From Rotaria socialis (taxonomy: Eukaryota; Rotifera; Eurotatoria; Philodinida; Philodinidae): a DNA stretch of 64,000 nucleotides. The stretch is from positions 248,001-312,000 of the forward strand of contig CAJNYU010001305.1 of assembly GCA_905331475.1 (NCBI GenBank), read 5' to 3'. This document shows, piece by piece, positions 1 to 17,270 of the stretch. Made by a program: the position numbers and the translations under genes. The notes below the pieces were generated by a model. That model was not told where the DNA came from, did not search any database, and saw nothing but the letters and a program-made list of their open reading frames with translations. Position 1 is the stretch's first letter. The number at the start of each line of letters is the position of its first letter.

Positions 1-886
1 GCTCATACGTCTATACATATCACAGTATACAAGAACAAAAGGAATGGCATTGGTGCAAAATCGAAATATAGAAAAAAAGTTATCAACTTCTTATTTAATT
101 AAATATTTGTCTTAGCTATTCATTCTCGATTGTATTCGATGTAGTGATTTATTGAACTACTTGGGACATTCTACTTCATTCAAAGAATCGATGAACTTGT
201 TTAGAATGTGACGGAATAATCTGAAATTGTTTTGATTTTTAGATTTTGTCTGGCTAAGTCAAAAGATCAAAAATAAATAACATGATAGCAGATCTCAAGA
301 ATTACCTAGCCAGAGAAACTTCATAGATCTGTTGTTATATTTCGTTTTCGTTCTACTGTAACCACTTTACATGTAACTTAATGTGTCAAGAGCCAATTCG
401 ATATTAGAAAAGATGAAAAGAAGAAGAAGAAAGATTCAACATGGATAAAACAAAATCTGATTCAATATTATCGTCACATGACATCACAAATATCTTTCCT
501 CGAAATTCTTTTTATTATAATATCAGTTGAAGAATGTTCAAATATCAAAAAAAGCTTGAATATTACTTTGGCCCAAAAATCACATTGGTGGAAAGCTTGT
601 TTTAAAAAACTTTTTCTAAGGAACTGAAATAAATCCGCAAGTATGTTGATAGTCTTGAAGTATACATTTATATTAATGAAATTGAAACCTACGATGGTAG
701 CATTCGTTCAACCCAAGCCATAATAAATCTAAAATAAAAAAAAATCTGCTTTTCTATACACACACTGATTTTCAAAAGGGATCAAGGCTGTTTTAATAAT
801 CAGAAAAACGAAAAGAAAAGTTCACAAATTGAAAGAGCGTCAAAGGAGATTAAAAACCGAGATTAAAAAAAGAACAGTAACACTAT
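1..886. other. Intergenic, no gene seen
   Basis: AT-rich sequence with stops in all frames and no exon-like open stretch that I could connect by splice sites. Its right end is the 3' flank of the WD40 gene on the minus strand. No RNA gene or repeat was recognised. Confidence 0.5.
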
Positions 887-1999
887 TTAACTATCTTTCA
901 TATGTGCCAAACTGAATTTGTCAAGGCCACCAAAAGCAAAAACTCGTCCACCTAACATTGAATCAAGTGAGTAGATAGCTTTTGATAATGGTAAACGAGC
1001 TATTTCTTGATTTGTATCAATATTAATCACATGACAAGCACATGTGCCACTACCAGTAGCCAATACTGTTCGATTGTCGCATAATTGAGCTGAATACATA
1101 AATTCCCCTTTATCATCAGCAGCATTCGGTACGTTAAGAGTAGTTAAAAGACCCATGGTTCGAAAATCCCAAATTTGAAGTGAATCACGACGTGTCCATG
1201 ATGCAGTTAATATTTCATTTCCACGTGCATCAATACCTTCACCGCAAATATGTGGTCCAACAATAGCTTCCGGCATAGCTTCTTTTTGACGAGTATCCCA
1301 AAGTTTTACAACATTATCCCAACCAGCTGTAAATAAAATATCTTTATGATCTGGATGGAATTTGCATGCAAATGCTCGATAGTAATGACCAGTCGTACAC
1401 GTTAGATCGTCTCCACTCCTATCTCGTGTGCCACGCATTTGTGCTAATTGCGTATCATTACGTTGGTTATTATATTTATGTAAAAGTAAGCATCTTTCAC
1501 TATCATATATACGTATGTGTGCATCTTTACCGACAGTAACAAAACGTTTTCCCTCAGGTGAGAAATCCATTGATGTCAATTCATTATCAGGTTCATATGC
1601 AATAACACTTAATTCATTTTTTTCTTTATCAACCTGTCGCACAGTACCATCAACGCATGCAGCATACAAACGATTTGTTGCAAGTGGATGCCATTTAAGT
1701 GACATTATAGGTAACTCCATTGATAGACGACGTAAACGTTCAACTTTTGGTAAACTAGTAGGAAGAAATTCATTTGTTTGTTTACCATTTGTTACAGAGA
1801 AAAAACGAATTGAACCATCACCATAACCGACTGCTATTTGATCAAGTTCATCGGAGAAACGCAATGAAAAAACACCAGCATTCATTTGTACATCATGAGA
1901 AAATAAACTTGTTGCACTACGAAAATTATCAATTAATGTAATTCCAACAGTGAGTGCACGAGAAGCAACAATTGCATCTTCAAGTCGGCGCTTTGCCAT
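887..1999 (-). CDS. WD40-repeat protein, intronless
   Basis: A 370-residue uninterrupted ORF. Recognisable beta-propeller blades end in WD-like dipeptides: AVGYGDGSIRFFSV (about residue 57), AACVDGTVRQVD (about 112), TVGKDAHIRIYD (about 155), TAGWDNVVKLWD (about 225) and TASWTRRDSLQIWDF (about 265), with a final blade near AFGGLDKFSL at the C-terminus. This suggests a single seven-bladed propeller used as a protein-binding scaffold. No catalytic domain or signal peptide is visible. The start is the ATG at 1999 (protein begins MAKRRLEDAIV). It is intronless, whereas nearly all neighbours carry many introns, so a retrocopy origin is possible. It is transcribed divergently from PGAM5, 316 bp away. 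I do not recognise a specific orthologue. Confidence 0.85.
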   Translation of the reverse strand: MAKRRLEDAIVASRALTVGITLIDNFRSATSLFSHDVQMNAGVFSLRFSDELDQIAVGYGDGSIRFFSVTNGKQTNEFLPTSLPKVERLRRLSMELPIMSLKWHPLATNRLYAACVDGTVRQVDKEKNELSVIAYEPDNELTSMDFSPEGKRFVTVGKDAHIRIYDSERCLLLHKYNNQRNDTQLAQMRGTRDRSGDDLTCTTGHYYRAFACKFHPDHKDILFTAGWDNVVKLWDTRQKEAMPEAIVGPHICGEGIDARGNEILTASWTRRDSLQIWDFRTMGLLTTLNVPNAADDKGEFMYSAQLCDNRTVLATGSGTCACHVINIDTNQEIARLPLSKAIYSLDSMLGGRVFAFGGLDKFSLAHMKDS

Positions 2000-2315
2000 A
2001 ATCGATTTTTGACTTATATAATGAAATAAAAAAGTAATTCTTTTTGTTTTAGGATTTTACTTTACAATCTCCATCGGAATTATTGAAACGCATGGCAACC
2101 AATAGATGCATTTGTTTGATATATTAATGCAGTCAGATGTAGATGTTGTCTTGTATGCATAAAAATAAGCCAATCAAAAGATATTCCATCGTTAACTTAA
2201 TTTAACTAACTAACTAACTAACTAACTAACTCTTAGGTATAGATAGTGATAATATATAGGAGTAATATAAAAAAATTATTTCTTAATTACACTTTTTCTC
2301 TCGAGTTAATTAATT
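2000..2315. promoter_or_regulatory. Divergent intergenic region (shared promoter candidate)
   Basis: This 316-bp spacer separates the start codons of the WD40 gene (-) and PGAM5 (+), so both promoters must lie in or overlap it. It contains a TAAC tetranucleotide tract at about 2203-2231. No defined promoter element was identified; the role is inferred from the layout alone. Confidence 0.45.
2203..2231. repeat. (TAAC)n microsatellite
   Basis: About seven consecutive TAAC units lie in the divergent spacer about 85 bp upstream of the PGAM5 start codon. Confidence 0.9.
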
Positions 2316-3580
2316 ATGCGTTTCATAACTAAATTAGTCACTACAACTGTTGGTGTTGTGTGTACAACAGCCTCAGCATATTTATTTATCGATGAAAAAA
2401 AACGGCATCGTGTATTATTTGCTGCCACTATTTCTCAAGCACCTAATAACAATAATAATAATGATATAATTCAGCCAGATCAACAATCACTTTCATCTCC
2501 AATAAAATCTAGTGACCCATGGAATTGGAATTGGGATGGGTTAGCTCTGATAGTTAAATTTATTTATTATATTTTGATTAATATTTTATTCATAGTCGAC
2601 ATTCAGACATGAATAAAACTCGAATTGTAAGACATATTTATCTTATTCGACATGGGCAATATCAAACTAAAACAAAAGTTGAAGATCAAAAACAATTAAC
2701 TGAATTAGGTTTATATTGACAATGAAAGAATGAGTAAGATTATTCAATGAATTTTCTTGCCTATTTAGGTAATGAACAAGCCGATTGGGCTGGACTAGCA
2801 TTAGCCGAATCGAAAATTCCATTTACACGATTTATACAATCGGGTCTAATTCGTGCCGTTCAAACAGCATCAATTATTAACAAACATATCAAATTCAATA
2901 GAATTGAACAAGATATTGATCTTAATGAAGGGTAAAGAAATATATTAATCTATGTTTTACAATCGAGTCATTTTTATTGATCTACTAGATTTCCATTCCT
3001 TCCAGAACCAGCTGGTAGATTTGCCGATAGTGTTGCTACAGTAAGATAAGAAATAGTTTTTTTCTTCATCAATCTTTTGTATACAATAAATAATTTTTCT
3101 GTAATGAAGGGTCGTATCGAATTAGAAACCGAACGAATGGAAAGAGCGTTTCGTCGTTATATTCATCGACCACTTACGAGTCAAACAGAAGATTCTCATG
3201 AACTGATTGTATGCCATGCTAATGTTATTCGTTATTTTGTTTGCCGGTAAGATTGGCTTGTTTTTCGATAGAATTTTGTTTTTTTTATATAATCTTATTA
3301 TTATTATTACAGCGCACTTCAAATACCAGCTGATGCTTGGCTGCGTTTTAATCTTTTTCATTGTTCAATCACACATTTAGTTTTTACATCTGATGGTCGT
3401 GTAATTTGTTATGGCATTGGTGATGTTGGACATGTTCCACAAGAACGACGCTCGTATGTTTAAATCTTTCAAAAACAAAGAAACAAGGAAAACTTAAGGA
3501 ATGATTTTACTAACATACATTCCAGCTTAAGACGACCCAGTAGAAAGCAATCACGAACATCCGCCGCAATAACTGCATAA
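2316..3580 (+). CDS. PGAM5: PGAM5-like mitochondrial Ser/Thr protein phosphatase (spliced)
   Basis: Histidine phosphatase superfamily. In animals PGAM5 is a mitochondrial-membrane phosphatase acting in mitophagy and cell-death signalling. I read six exons: 2316-2539, 2596-2708, 2769-2931, 2989-3040, 3110-3246 and 3313 onward, with a last small intron near 3454-3526 and stop at 3578-3580. The N-terminus is hydrophobic ([17 protein letters not shown]), fitting a membrane anchor. [10 protein letters not shown] resembles the WDPNWD oligomerisation motif of animal PGAM5. The catalytic motif is LIRHGQY. Downstream are [19 protein letters not shown] and [13 protein letters not shown], where the second active-site His is expected. 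The C-terminal tail is basic ([10 protein letters not shown]). The order and spacing match the family closely. The presumed catalytic residues are intact. Confidence 0.93.
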
Positions 3581-5455
3581 TAGTTACTTTGAAATAATTT
3601 GCGCAAGTATGTGTATTATTATGCTTATTACGTTATTTTTATGCTTTATTGTATCGATGTTTTGTTGTCTTATTGCGATAAACAAGATATCGTTAAAATT
3701 TCCAAAACATATTAACTTGCGTAATTTCTTAAATTTCTTTTCAGATAAATCTATCATATGTTTGGAATTAAAACAAAATAATTCTATACTAACACGTAGT
3801 ATCTCTTTACAATTTAGCATAGTTTCTTTGCTGAAATAATATTTTCGAGATATTTTAATCAAATATTGTTTGCTTGTTTGCTGCTGAAATAAATTTAATC
3901 AAGAACGGTATAGCCGCACAGTACAAAGAAAACATGTATTTACTAATTTTCATTTCTATATGCTTTTGATATTCCATTGTAAGTCATATGGGAAAAAAAC
4001 GACATTCGAGAGGACAACATAGATAAATGTGAGTTATTTATTATCATATCGTAAAAGAATATTCAATACAAGCGTTTGACTCACTCCTTCAGTGTCTAAC
4101 GTTTTTTAAGTTATTCGTTTAGAATTGCGTCACAATTTATAGGATGATTTTCTTCAAACTATTCAATATTCACCCAACTCTTCATTTTCTTTCTTGTTGA
4201 ACGTTAGAAAATAAAAGAAACTATTTATATAATAAACGGTATGCAAAATTTTTCTGTAACGTACGAGATATTTGCACTGCGTTACAGGTATCTTATCGAA
4301 ATCTATTCAACCTATGGAAGCACCACTTAACTTATTTTAATAATCGGGAGAAATGATGACCCAATATGCAGATCTTAGTCTGTTAAATAAGATGAATTTT
4401 AACGAAAATTAGCCAATATAAAACAAAATGACGCCTGATATACATTATTTTGTATTAAATAATATGTCTTATTGAGGTTGAATAAATCGCAGATCATATA
4501 TTTATACTTAGTCGATTATGAAACATTACCTGCTAGTGAAATTGATCTTGATCTGAATTTTAGTTTTAAGGATATAGAATGAACATTCAGAGAAAAAAAT
4601 TCAAGTCGTTCGCAGTTTTTCGCTAAAATTTATGTGATTTATTTTGTGATACATAAATCGATTCAGGATTTTTTCATCAATTGGATATCGAATCTGTAAT
4701 TTATCGACGAACCTGCTAATGGTTTATCAAAATTTCTAGATGTTCAAGAGTTTGACTTTCCGAGCAGCGAAATTTTAGATCACTAATAGGATGTTAGAAA
4801 ATAATTGTATCTGGCCAAAGTATTTGAGTAAACCAGATTATTAAATTGAATTTCAGCCTAATATTTATATTTAACTGAGACTAATGGCATCATTCGATAT
4901 GAAGAAAAGATAAACATTACCTTCTAATAATTTTGCGTTTCAAAGATTCGTTCTCCACATGGTTATGAATTATGAAGAGAAAACAGAGAAGAAAAAGAAG
5001 GCATAGAACTTATGTGTAAAACAAGATGAAAAAATATTCAAGTTTAATATTATGTTGAATTGTATCTGTAACACTTGGTTATGGATTTACTGGTGAAACT
5101 CAAGAGAGAAAAGAAAGATGCGTCATACGTGTGCTTTTTTGTTGCAGAATAGGTAAAATAATCTACGGTAGATGTAGACGTAGGCGTAGCAGTAGCCGTA
5201 TAGGTAAAATTCATTCTATCTAACTGAAGAACGAGCGGGAGAGAGGGGAACAAGAGAGCAAGTTTATAAGACAAGAAGGTACAGCCACTAAAACACATTT
5301 AATACATACGCTGTGATATTAGTACATTTTTCCACGGATCGCACATATATTTGATTTGATACTGAACTTGTCTTTCGTTTCACAAACGCCAAGGTATGTT
5401 GTCTTTTGCTAGCATACAGTTAAGTGAACAATATATTTGATTTCTTCTCTGAAGA
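3581..5455. other. Intergenic, no supported gene
   Basis: AT-rich sequence. Open stretches on both strands around 3.6-3.9 kb and 5.05-5.3 kb are low-complexity or mirror each other, and none shows conserved-protein character. I see nothing I can name here. Confidence 0.4.
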
Positions 5456-5690
5456 CATGGATAGCTGCTTGGATAAGCTTAACTTAATGGCAAGAAATAT
5501 TGAACAAGGGTACAATAATGATGTTAAAGGAGTAGCTCGCATATGTTTTACCATGGCCATCGATTTATCGAAAGAACTCTCAATAGATTTAGAGAAGCAC
5601 ATGCTCAATTTTGAAAGTATTGGAGAACAACCACAAGAACTGTACGATTTTCAACATATGCCAAATATTGATGCTGAAATTCTTAACTAA
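5456..5690 (+). CDS. Small unidentified ORF (78 aa)
   Basis: From the ATG at 5456 (MDSCLDKLNLMARN) to the stop at 5690 the frame encodes 77-78 residues with balanced, non-repetitive composition, predicted helical and acidic (IDLSKELSIDLEKHML), ending in DFQHMPNIDAEILN. The frame stays open upstream to an in-frame TAA at 5421-5423. An AG after a pyrimidine-poor stretch occurs at 5419-5420, so this could instead be a terminal exon of a larger gene. I do not recognise a family. It is the only protein-like ORF between PGAM5 and CCDC86. Whether it is expressed is unknown. Confidence 0.35.
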
Positions 5691-6450
5691 TAACTAAAAG
5701 TTTTTTACAATGCAACTATACAATACATGAAGATATACAATACTAATATGTATTAAAGATCACCAAACTATCAATAGTCATTTACGAGCAAAAATACATA
5801 TTTTTATAAAAATCAATTTTTTTCTTTTGGTTGAATGTCATACAAAGAATCTCGATTATAGCTCGTTCTTTCATTAAAAAAAACCTTATTCGATGATGCC
5901 TTTGTTTTCAACATCATACAACTAAGATAGAATACTTGAAGATAGTATTCCAAGTTGTGGGAATGGGTCGATTATGTTACAGTACGGATACTCCGCTTGT
6001 GTAACATGTGGACATCCATCAAGTTGTATTGTGCACCTTGTAGGTATGGGTCGGTTGGGTTACAGTGTGAATATAGGCGAAGAGAATACTGAATTTCGTA
6101 CTCAGCCAATTTCAGTAGGAGCACAAGATACTTAATTGTTAGTATTCTCATTAGAATATTTAAATTTTGGAATGTACTTTAGCGTAGCAAGAACATAGCG
6201 GCCTCTGTCGATTTTTCTCTTCACAAATGTGTACTTGTTATTGGATGTGAATAGTTTACTTCTTTCAGAGGATGAAGAGACGAACACTCATCATCGACGC
6301 AAACAGACATGCCTCAAAAAAAGAATCTTGCGTAAATGTTTTTCTCAAATTGATTTCATTGCAAATCTAACATCAATAATAATGATACTTTTTTGAATCA
6401 TCAGTGTTATACTGAAAGACGTAGTAAGTTGCATTTTGTTGTTATTTCAG
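5691..6450. other. Intergenic with a small imperfect direct repeat
   Basis: No coding exon seen. Two related blocks, ATGGGTCG-TT-GTTACAG-type, occur near 5964-5990 and 6047-6073 and look like a short diverged tandem duplication. The right end (6441-6450, GTTATTTCAG) abuts the CCDC86 start codon and is an acceptor-like sequence. Confidence 0.35.
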
Positions 6451-7048
6451 ATGGATCCAGAAATATCTACAAAAGAAGAAAAAGAACGATTACATGCTAT
6501 TCCAAAAGGTAAACCTAAAAGTGGTCGAACTTGGAAAATGAATAAAGGAAGGTAAATACGATCATGTAAAAGTTAAAATTTAATTGTTCGAAACATTTTT
6601 CCGTTAAGATTTTCTGCTATTTCTCGACCAAAATCTGTCAAGGTGTCATACGAAGAGCGTATTAAAATGAAAACTGATTTAAATGAAATTCGCAATCGTG
6701 AAAAACAAATGTGGACTGTTGTTAACGAAAAGCGCGATGTAAGCAAAAACTAAAATCTTGCTTTTTATTTCTTTCTTATACGTCTATTGTCTAATACAGA
6801 AATTAAAACAGCGACAAAAAGAAAATAAAGAACGACAACTTATTAATGACCGTAAAGGTGAAGTTGTTCAGATCGTAAGTGAAAATTCTTTCTTTTTCAC
6901 TAATTAAAAACAGAAAAAAAATGTTTTTTTTTGTCAATTTCAGATTAAAAATCCAGCAAAAATAAAACGCATGAAAAAGAAACAACAACGTGCTGTAGAA
7001 AAGCGTGATCTTGATAAAATAAAAAATAAAAAAAGCTTAACTAATTAA
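6451..7048 (+). CDS. CCDC86: CCDC86 / Cgr1-family nucleolar protein (spliced)
   Basis: Exons as read: 6451-6551, 6609-6738, 6800-6874 and 6944-7048. The protein is about 136 residues, lysine/arginine-rich and predicted coiled coil. Diagnostic segments match the Cgr1 domain found at the C-terminus of human CCDC86 and in yeast Cgr1: KGKPKSGRTWK near the start, then RKGEVVQIIKNPAKIKRMK and KKQQRAVEKRDL. Cgr1 works in nucleolar pre-60S rRNA processing. The long disordered N-terminus of vertebrate CCDC86 is absent, as in yeast. An acceptor-like GTTATTTCAG lies directly before the ATG, suggesting trans-splicing or a 5'UTR intron. The next gene starts only 60 bp after the stop, consistent with co-transcription. 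Confidence 0.9.
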
Positions 7049-7108
7049 TTTATTGTTATCCTTGTTTTGTTTCTTAAATTTTTTTTTCTTGTTTTCAGAT
7101 AAATAATC
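7049..7108 (+). promoter_or_regulatory. Intercistronic spacer with candidate trans-splice acceptor
   Basis: Sixty bases separate the CCDC86 stop from the SRRM2/Cwc21 ATG. They contain a T-rich tract ending in TTGTTTTCAG at about 7089-7098, followed by a 10-base leader to the ATG. No room is left for an independent promoter of ordinary size. The layout is that of SL trans-spliced operons. Spliced-leader usage is inferred, not seen. Confidence 0.6.
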
Positions 7109-8103
7109 ATGTATAACGGCATTGGCATAACAACACCACGTGGTACTGGTACAAATGGTTATGTTCAAAGAAATTTATCTTTTGTTCCTACAAAACGTGA
7201 CCGGGTTGAATACGTTAAAGATGCTGATATGAAAAAACTTGAAACTTTAATTGAGAAAAAAGGTAACGCAGAAATCCTTGAACATGAAAAAAAACGTAAA
7301 ATCGAAGTTAAATGTATGGAAATGCGTGATATGATGTTAAACAATGGGTTAGTTTTTAGCTGCTCTTTTTTAATTAAAATAATTGATTCGATTTGTTTTC
7401 TTAAGATATGCCGAAGACGTAACAAATCAAAAAGTGCAAAAATTTCGTACAATGCTAATTGAACGTGAAGGACTCTACGACAAAACAGACATTGAATACG
7501 ACGAATTTGGTCGACCTGTGTAAGTCAAAATTTTGGTTCTTCTGTTTATTTCTTTGTAATGAACATAATGAATTATTTCATCAGCGCAAAAGAAACTCAT
7601 CAGTTGGCACAAGCAAACGATGAAAAAAATCGTAAATTACGCGAAGCATTTGGTATTGGAGAATATGATAAAAAGAAAAAAGCTGAACAAAAACTTGAAG
7701 AAGCAAAAGAAATTGAGCGTCGTAAAGCCGAGTTAGTTAGTAAACAATATACGTAAGTTAGAATTTTTTTGTTTCTATTGAATTTTCATGCTGGGTTTAT
7801 TATTTGTTTCGAATAGAATTATACAAGATGAAAAACCTGAAGAACCAGAACCACCAAAAAAAGAGAAAGAAAAAAAGAAAGAGAGAGAAGAACATCATCA
7901 TCGTCATAAGTCTGATGATGATAAAAAACGTAAACCAACACCAGAAGAACCTACAAAAGAACGTAGCAGTCATAAACAGTAAGTTGAATTGATTCGTAAA
8001 AACATTGCCTTTACATTATTTATTTAGTTCAAAAAAACATCGAAATGATGATAGTGATGATGAAGAATCTCGGCATCGTCGGCGCCGTGAAAGATCGCCA
8101 TAA
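7109..8103 (+). CDS. CWC21: SRRM2 / Cwc21 spliceosome protein (spliced)
   Basis: Five exons: 7109-7347, 7406-7519, 7585-7752, 7817-7978 and 8028-8103. The N-terminus MYNGIGITTPRGTGTNGYVQ is nearly identical to the start of animal SRRM2 and yeast Cwc21. The cwf21 helix follows (ILEHEKKRKIEVKCMEMRDM, about residues 52-72), then VAKETHQLAQANDEKNRKLR and FGIGEYD. The C-terminus is charged, Lys/Glu- then His/Arg/Ser-rich (HHHRHKSDDDKKRK, ending RRRRERSP), an RS-like tail. Cwc21/SRRM2 sits near the exon channel of the activated spliceosome with Prp8 and Snu114. At about 250 residues it resembles Cwc21 and lacks the giant SR repeats of vertebrate SRRM2. It is probably the second gene of an operon with CCDC86, and both work in RNA maturation. 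Confidence 0.92.
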
Positions 8104-9341
8104 AATAACATGACTTCTTTTTTTTGTGTACAAATGATCATTGTTTTGTCTACTTATATTAACTAGCCGTTTATTTCAATGCCAAGATTTATTGTCTTTT
8201 CAGCTTGATTAAATGTAAAATCATATTCTTATTTCATGATACTAAATATTTTGTTGTTCAAATGAAAATAAACGATAAACTAAACAACGTTGAAAATTTC
8301 ACGAGTCATAATAAATTGAACAACAACTTGAAATTAACTTCTTTTATTTCGTTTTGTATTACCTTAAGTAGTAAAATTAAAATCGCGTATTTATTTTAGT
8401 TAGAAATTTGTTTTGTCTAGCTGTTTGCTTGTGAAGTTACATATTAAGTAAAGTACAAGTCACAATCCTGATATAGATACAAACCATAGCTCCAACTAGT
8501 TGATGTACCGATTTCGTTTCAATTTTTTCCTTAATGACTTTTCGTACAAACAATTAGAATAACAATCTAGACAGATAAAGATCGTGAATCAACATCAAAT
8601 TCAAAACTTATCTTTTCACAGTCTACAATTGGAAAGAAAATCGAGTCAAAACTCTATTATTATTGAGCGTTGTTAAATATCTTTAGCAGTTCTACACTAG
8701 ATTTTTTTCACAAGCTAAAGGTACCAGCCATTGTACTGCATATTGTTATTATTTTATTTCAGATAAACAAATTCAATCTCGTTCTTTCGATATAGCGTTG
8801 TGTTTCTCTAAACATTTGATTGTTTTTAATAACGTTGATCGAACTTACGTGCATGATTCTTATTTTCATAGCAAGTCAGCAAATATACAAAAAATCTTAA
8901 TATATCAAAGTCTATTTATGTTGAATGATGATGAAAGACGAAATATTCATAATACTGTTTGTAACGAAATTTATTTCTCGAGAAAATATAAGTGATTAGA
9001 TGAATCATTGTTTAAATGTAGTCTGTACTACACAAAATAAGTTTTAATTGCATGAATTTCCTGACCAAACAGTTCCACTGAAAACTTTCAGTTCATCCAA
9101 TTATTTTTTGTTTGTTTTTATCGACGGAAACTATTCATTGTAAAACATGTGTCGTTTGGATTCGAACTTTCTCCTATTGATAGAATACAAACCCAATGAT
9201 ATTCGTTTTTCATGTCACTCACGTACGCATATAATATATAGTTGTTAACGACTGACCATTGTTTTTCTTCTTTCTGTTCAAAACGAATTCACTATATGAC
9301 GTTTATAAGCGAGTTTTATTTTTCAGTTATCTCTATTTTAG
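8104..9341. other. Intergenic, no gene seen
   Basis: About 1.2 kb, AT-rich, with only short low-complexity ORFs. The last bases (CTCTATTTTAG at about 9331-9341) form an acceptor-like sequence touching the SMC5 start codon. Confidence 0.45.
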
Positions 9342-16299
<6,958 letters not shown>

Positions 16300-17270
16300 T
16301 TATGTGATTATCTTTTGTCAGATTATTTCCATTTTTACTGTGTATATTATGAACAAAGATACAGCTGGCAATTGATATTCTAAAATGTTCCGATCATTTA
16401 TTTTTTGTGTAAATAGAGATTAATACTTAGATTATTTTGTGTTTTTCTCATTTATCTCTTATTGTTTCATGTATTAGTTCTTGGATAAGAAAACGTAAAA
16501 ATAAAATTCAAGAGTTGTTTGTTCAGGATTTTTACAAGCATTGTATGATGAATATTTGTGTAATGTTTTCGTGTTCCATTCAACGCTTGTTCAGAATTAG
16601 TAGTTAATTCTATAAGATGAACGTTATAGAACACATAAGTATGATAATAATATAGTTTCATTGAAAGAATATGTATCACTTATAGTTTGATTTAAAATAT
16701 TATTGAATATCTACTACTATGAAGGTTGTCAGTTAAATCATTTTATACGAGAAACAAGTTTTAAGGATACTAAACTGTTGATGATCTACGCTCTAGCAGT
16801 AGTTGCATAAAATTGAACAATATAACCCTATGATAAAAGTATTATGTCAACGATCAGACGTTGATGCAAAAAGATGTAGAAAAAGATATCATCATTACCT
16901 GTTGATTTCAACACGATATAGGTTTTAGGTATTTAATTTTATTAGGTTTAAAAAATTATTTAAAATGTTGTTGTAATAGCTTTTAAAGCAAAAACCGATT
17001 GCCACCCAAAATGGTAGCCATCCTTGTGTTCACCCTAATCGATTTATTTATTATTTTAATCGACAATATGGTATTTTCTCTATGAATTATTTAGCTTTGT
17101 TATGATCCAAATTCATAAAAAATCTATATTCAACCGTGATTGTTCAGATTCTATCGTAAAAAAATAACTAGGAACAAAAATATTGGATGTATTGTATAAA
17201 TTTCGAGAGTAGGTAAATGAATGAATCAAAAGGTAAAATACGATAATATTCGCACGAAAAAGGAAAAGAG
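16300..17270. other. Convergent intergenic region, no gene seen
   Basis: This region lies between the 3' ends of SMC5 (+) and the ankyrin/SOCS-box gene (-). AT-rich; terminators of both genes are expected here. No conserved exon was recognised. Confidence 0.45.

Noticed and set aside
1428..1826. 132-residue ORF on the plus strand
   Set aside because: It lies entirely antisense to the WD40 coding sequence and has no family resemblance; shadow frame.
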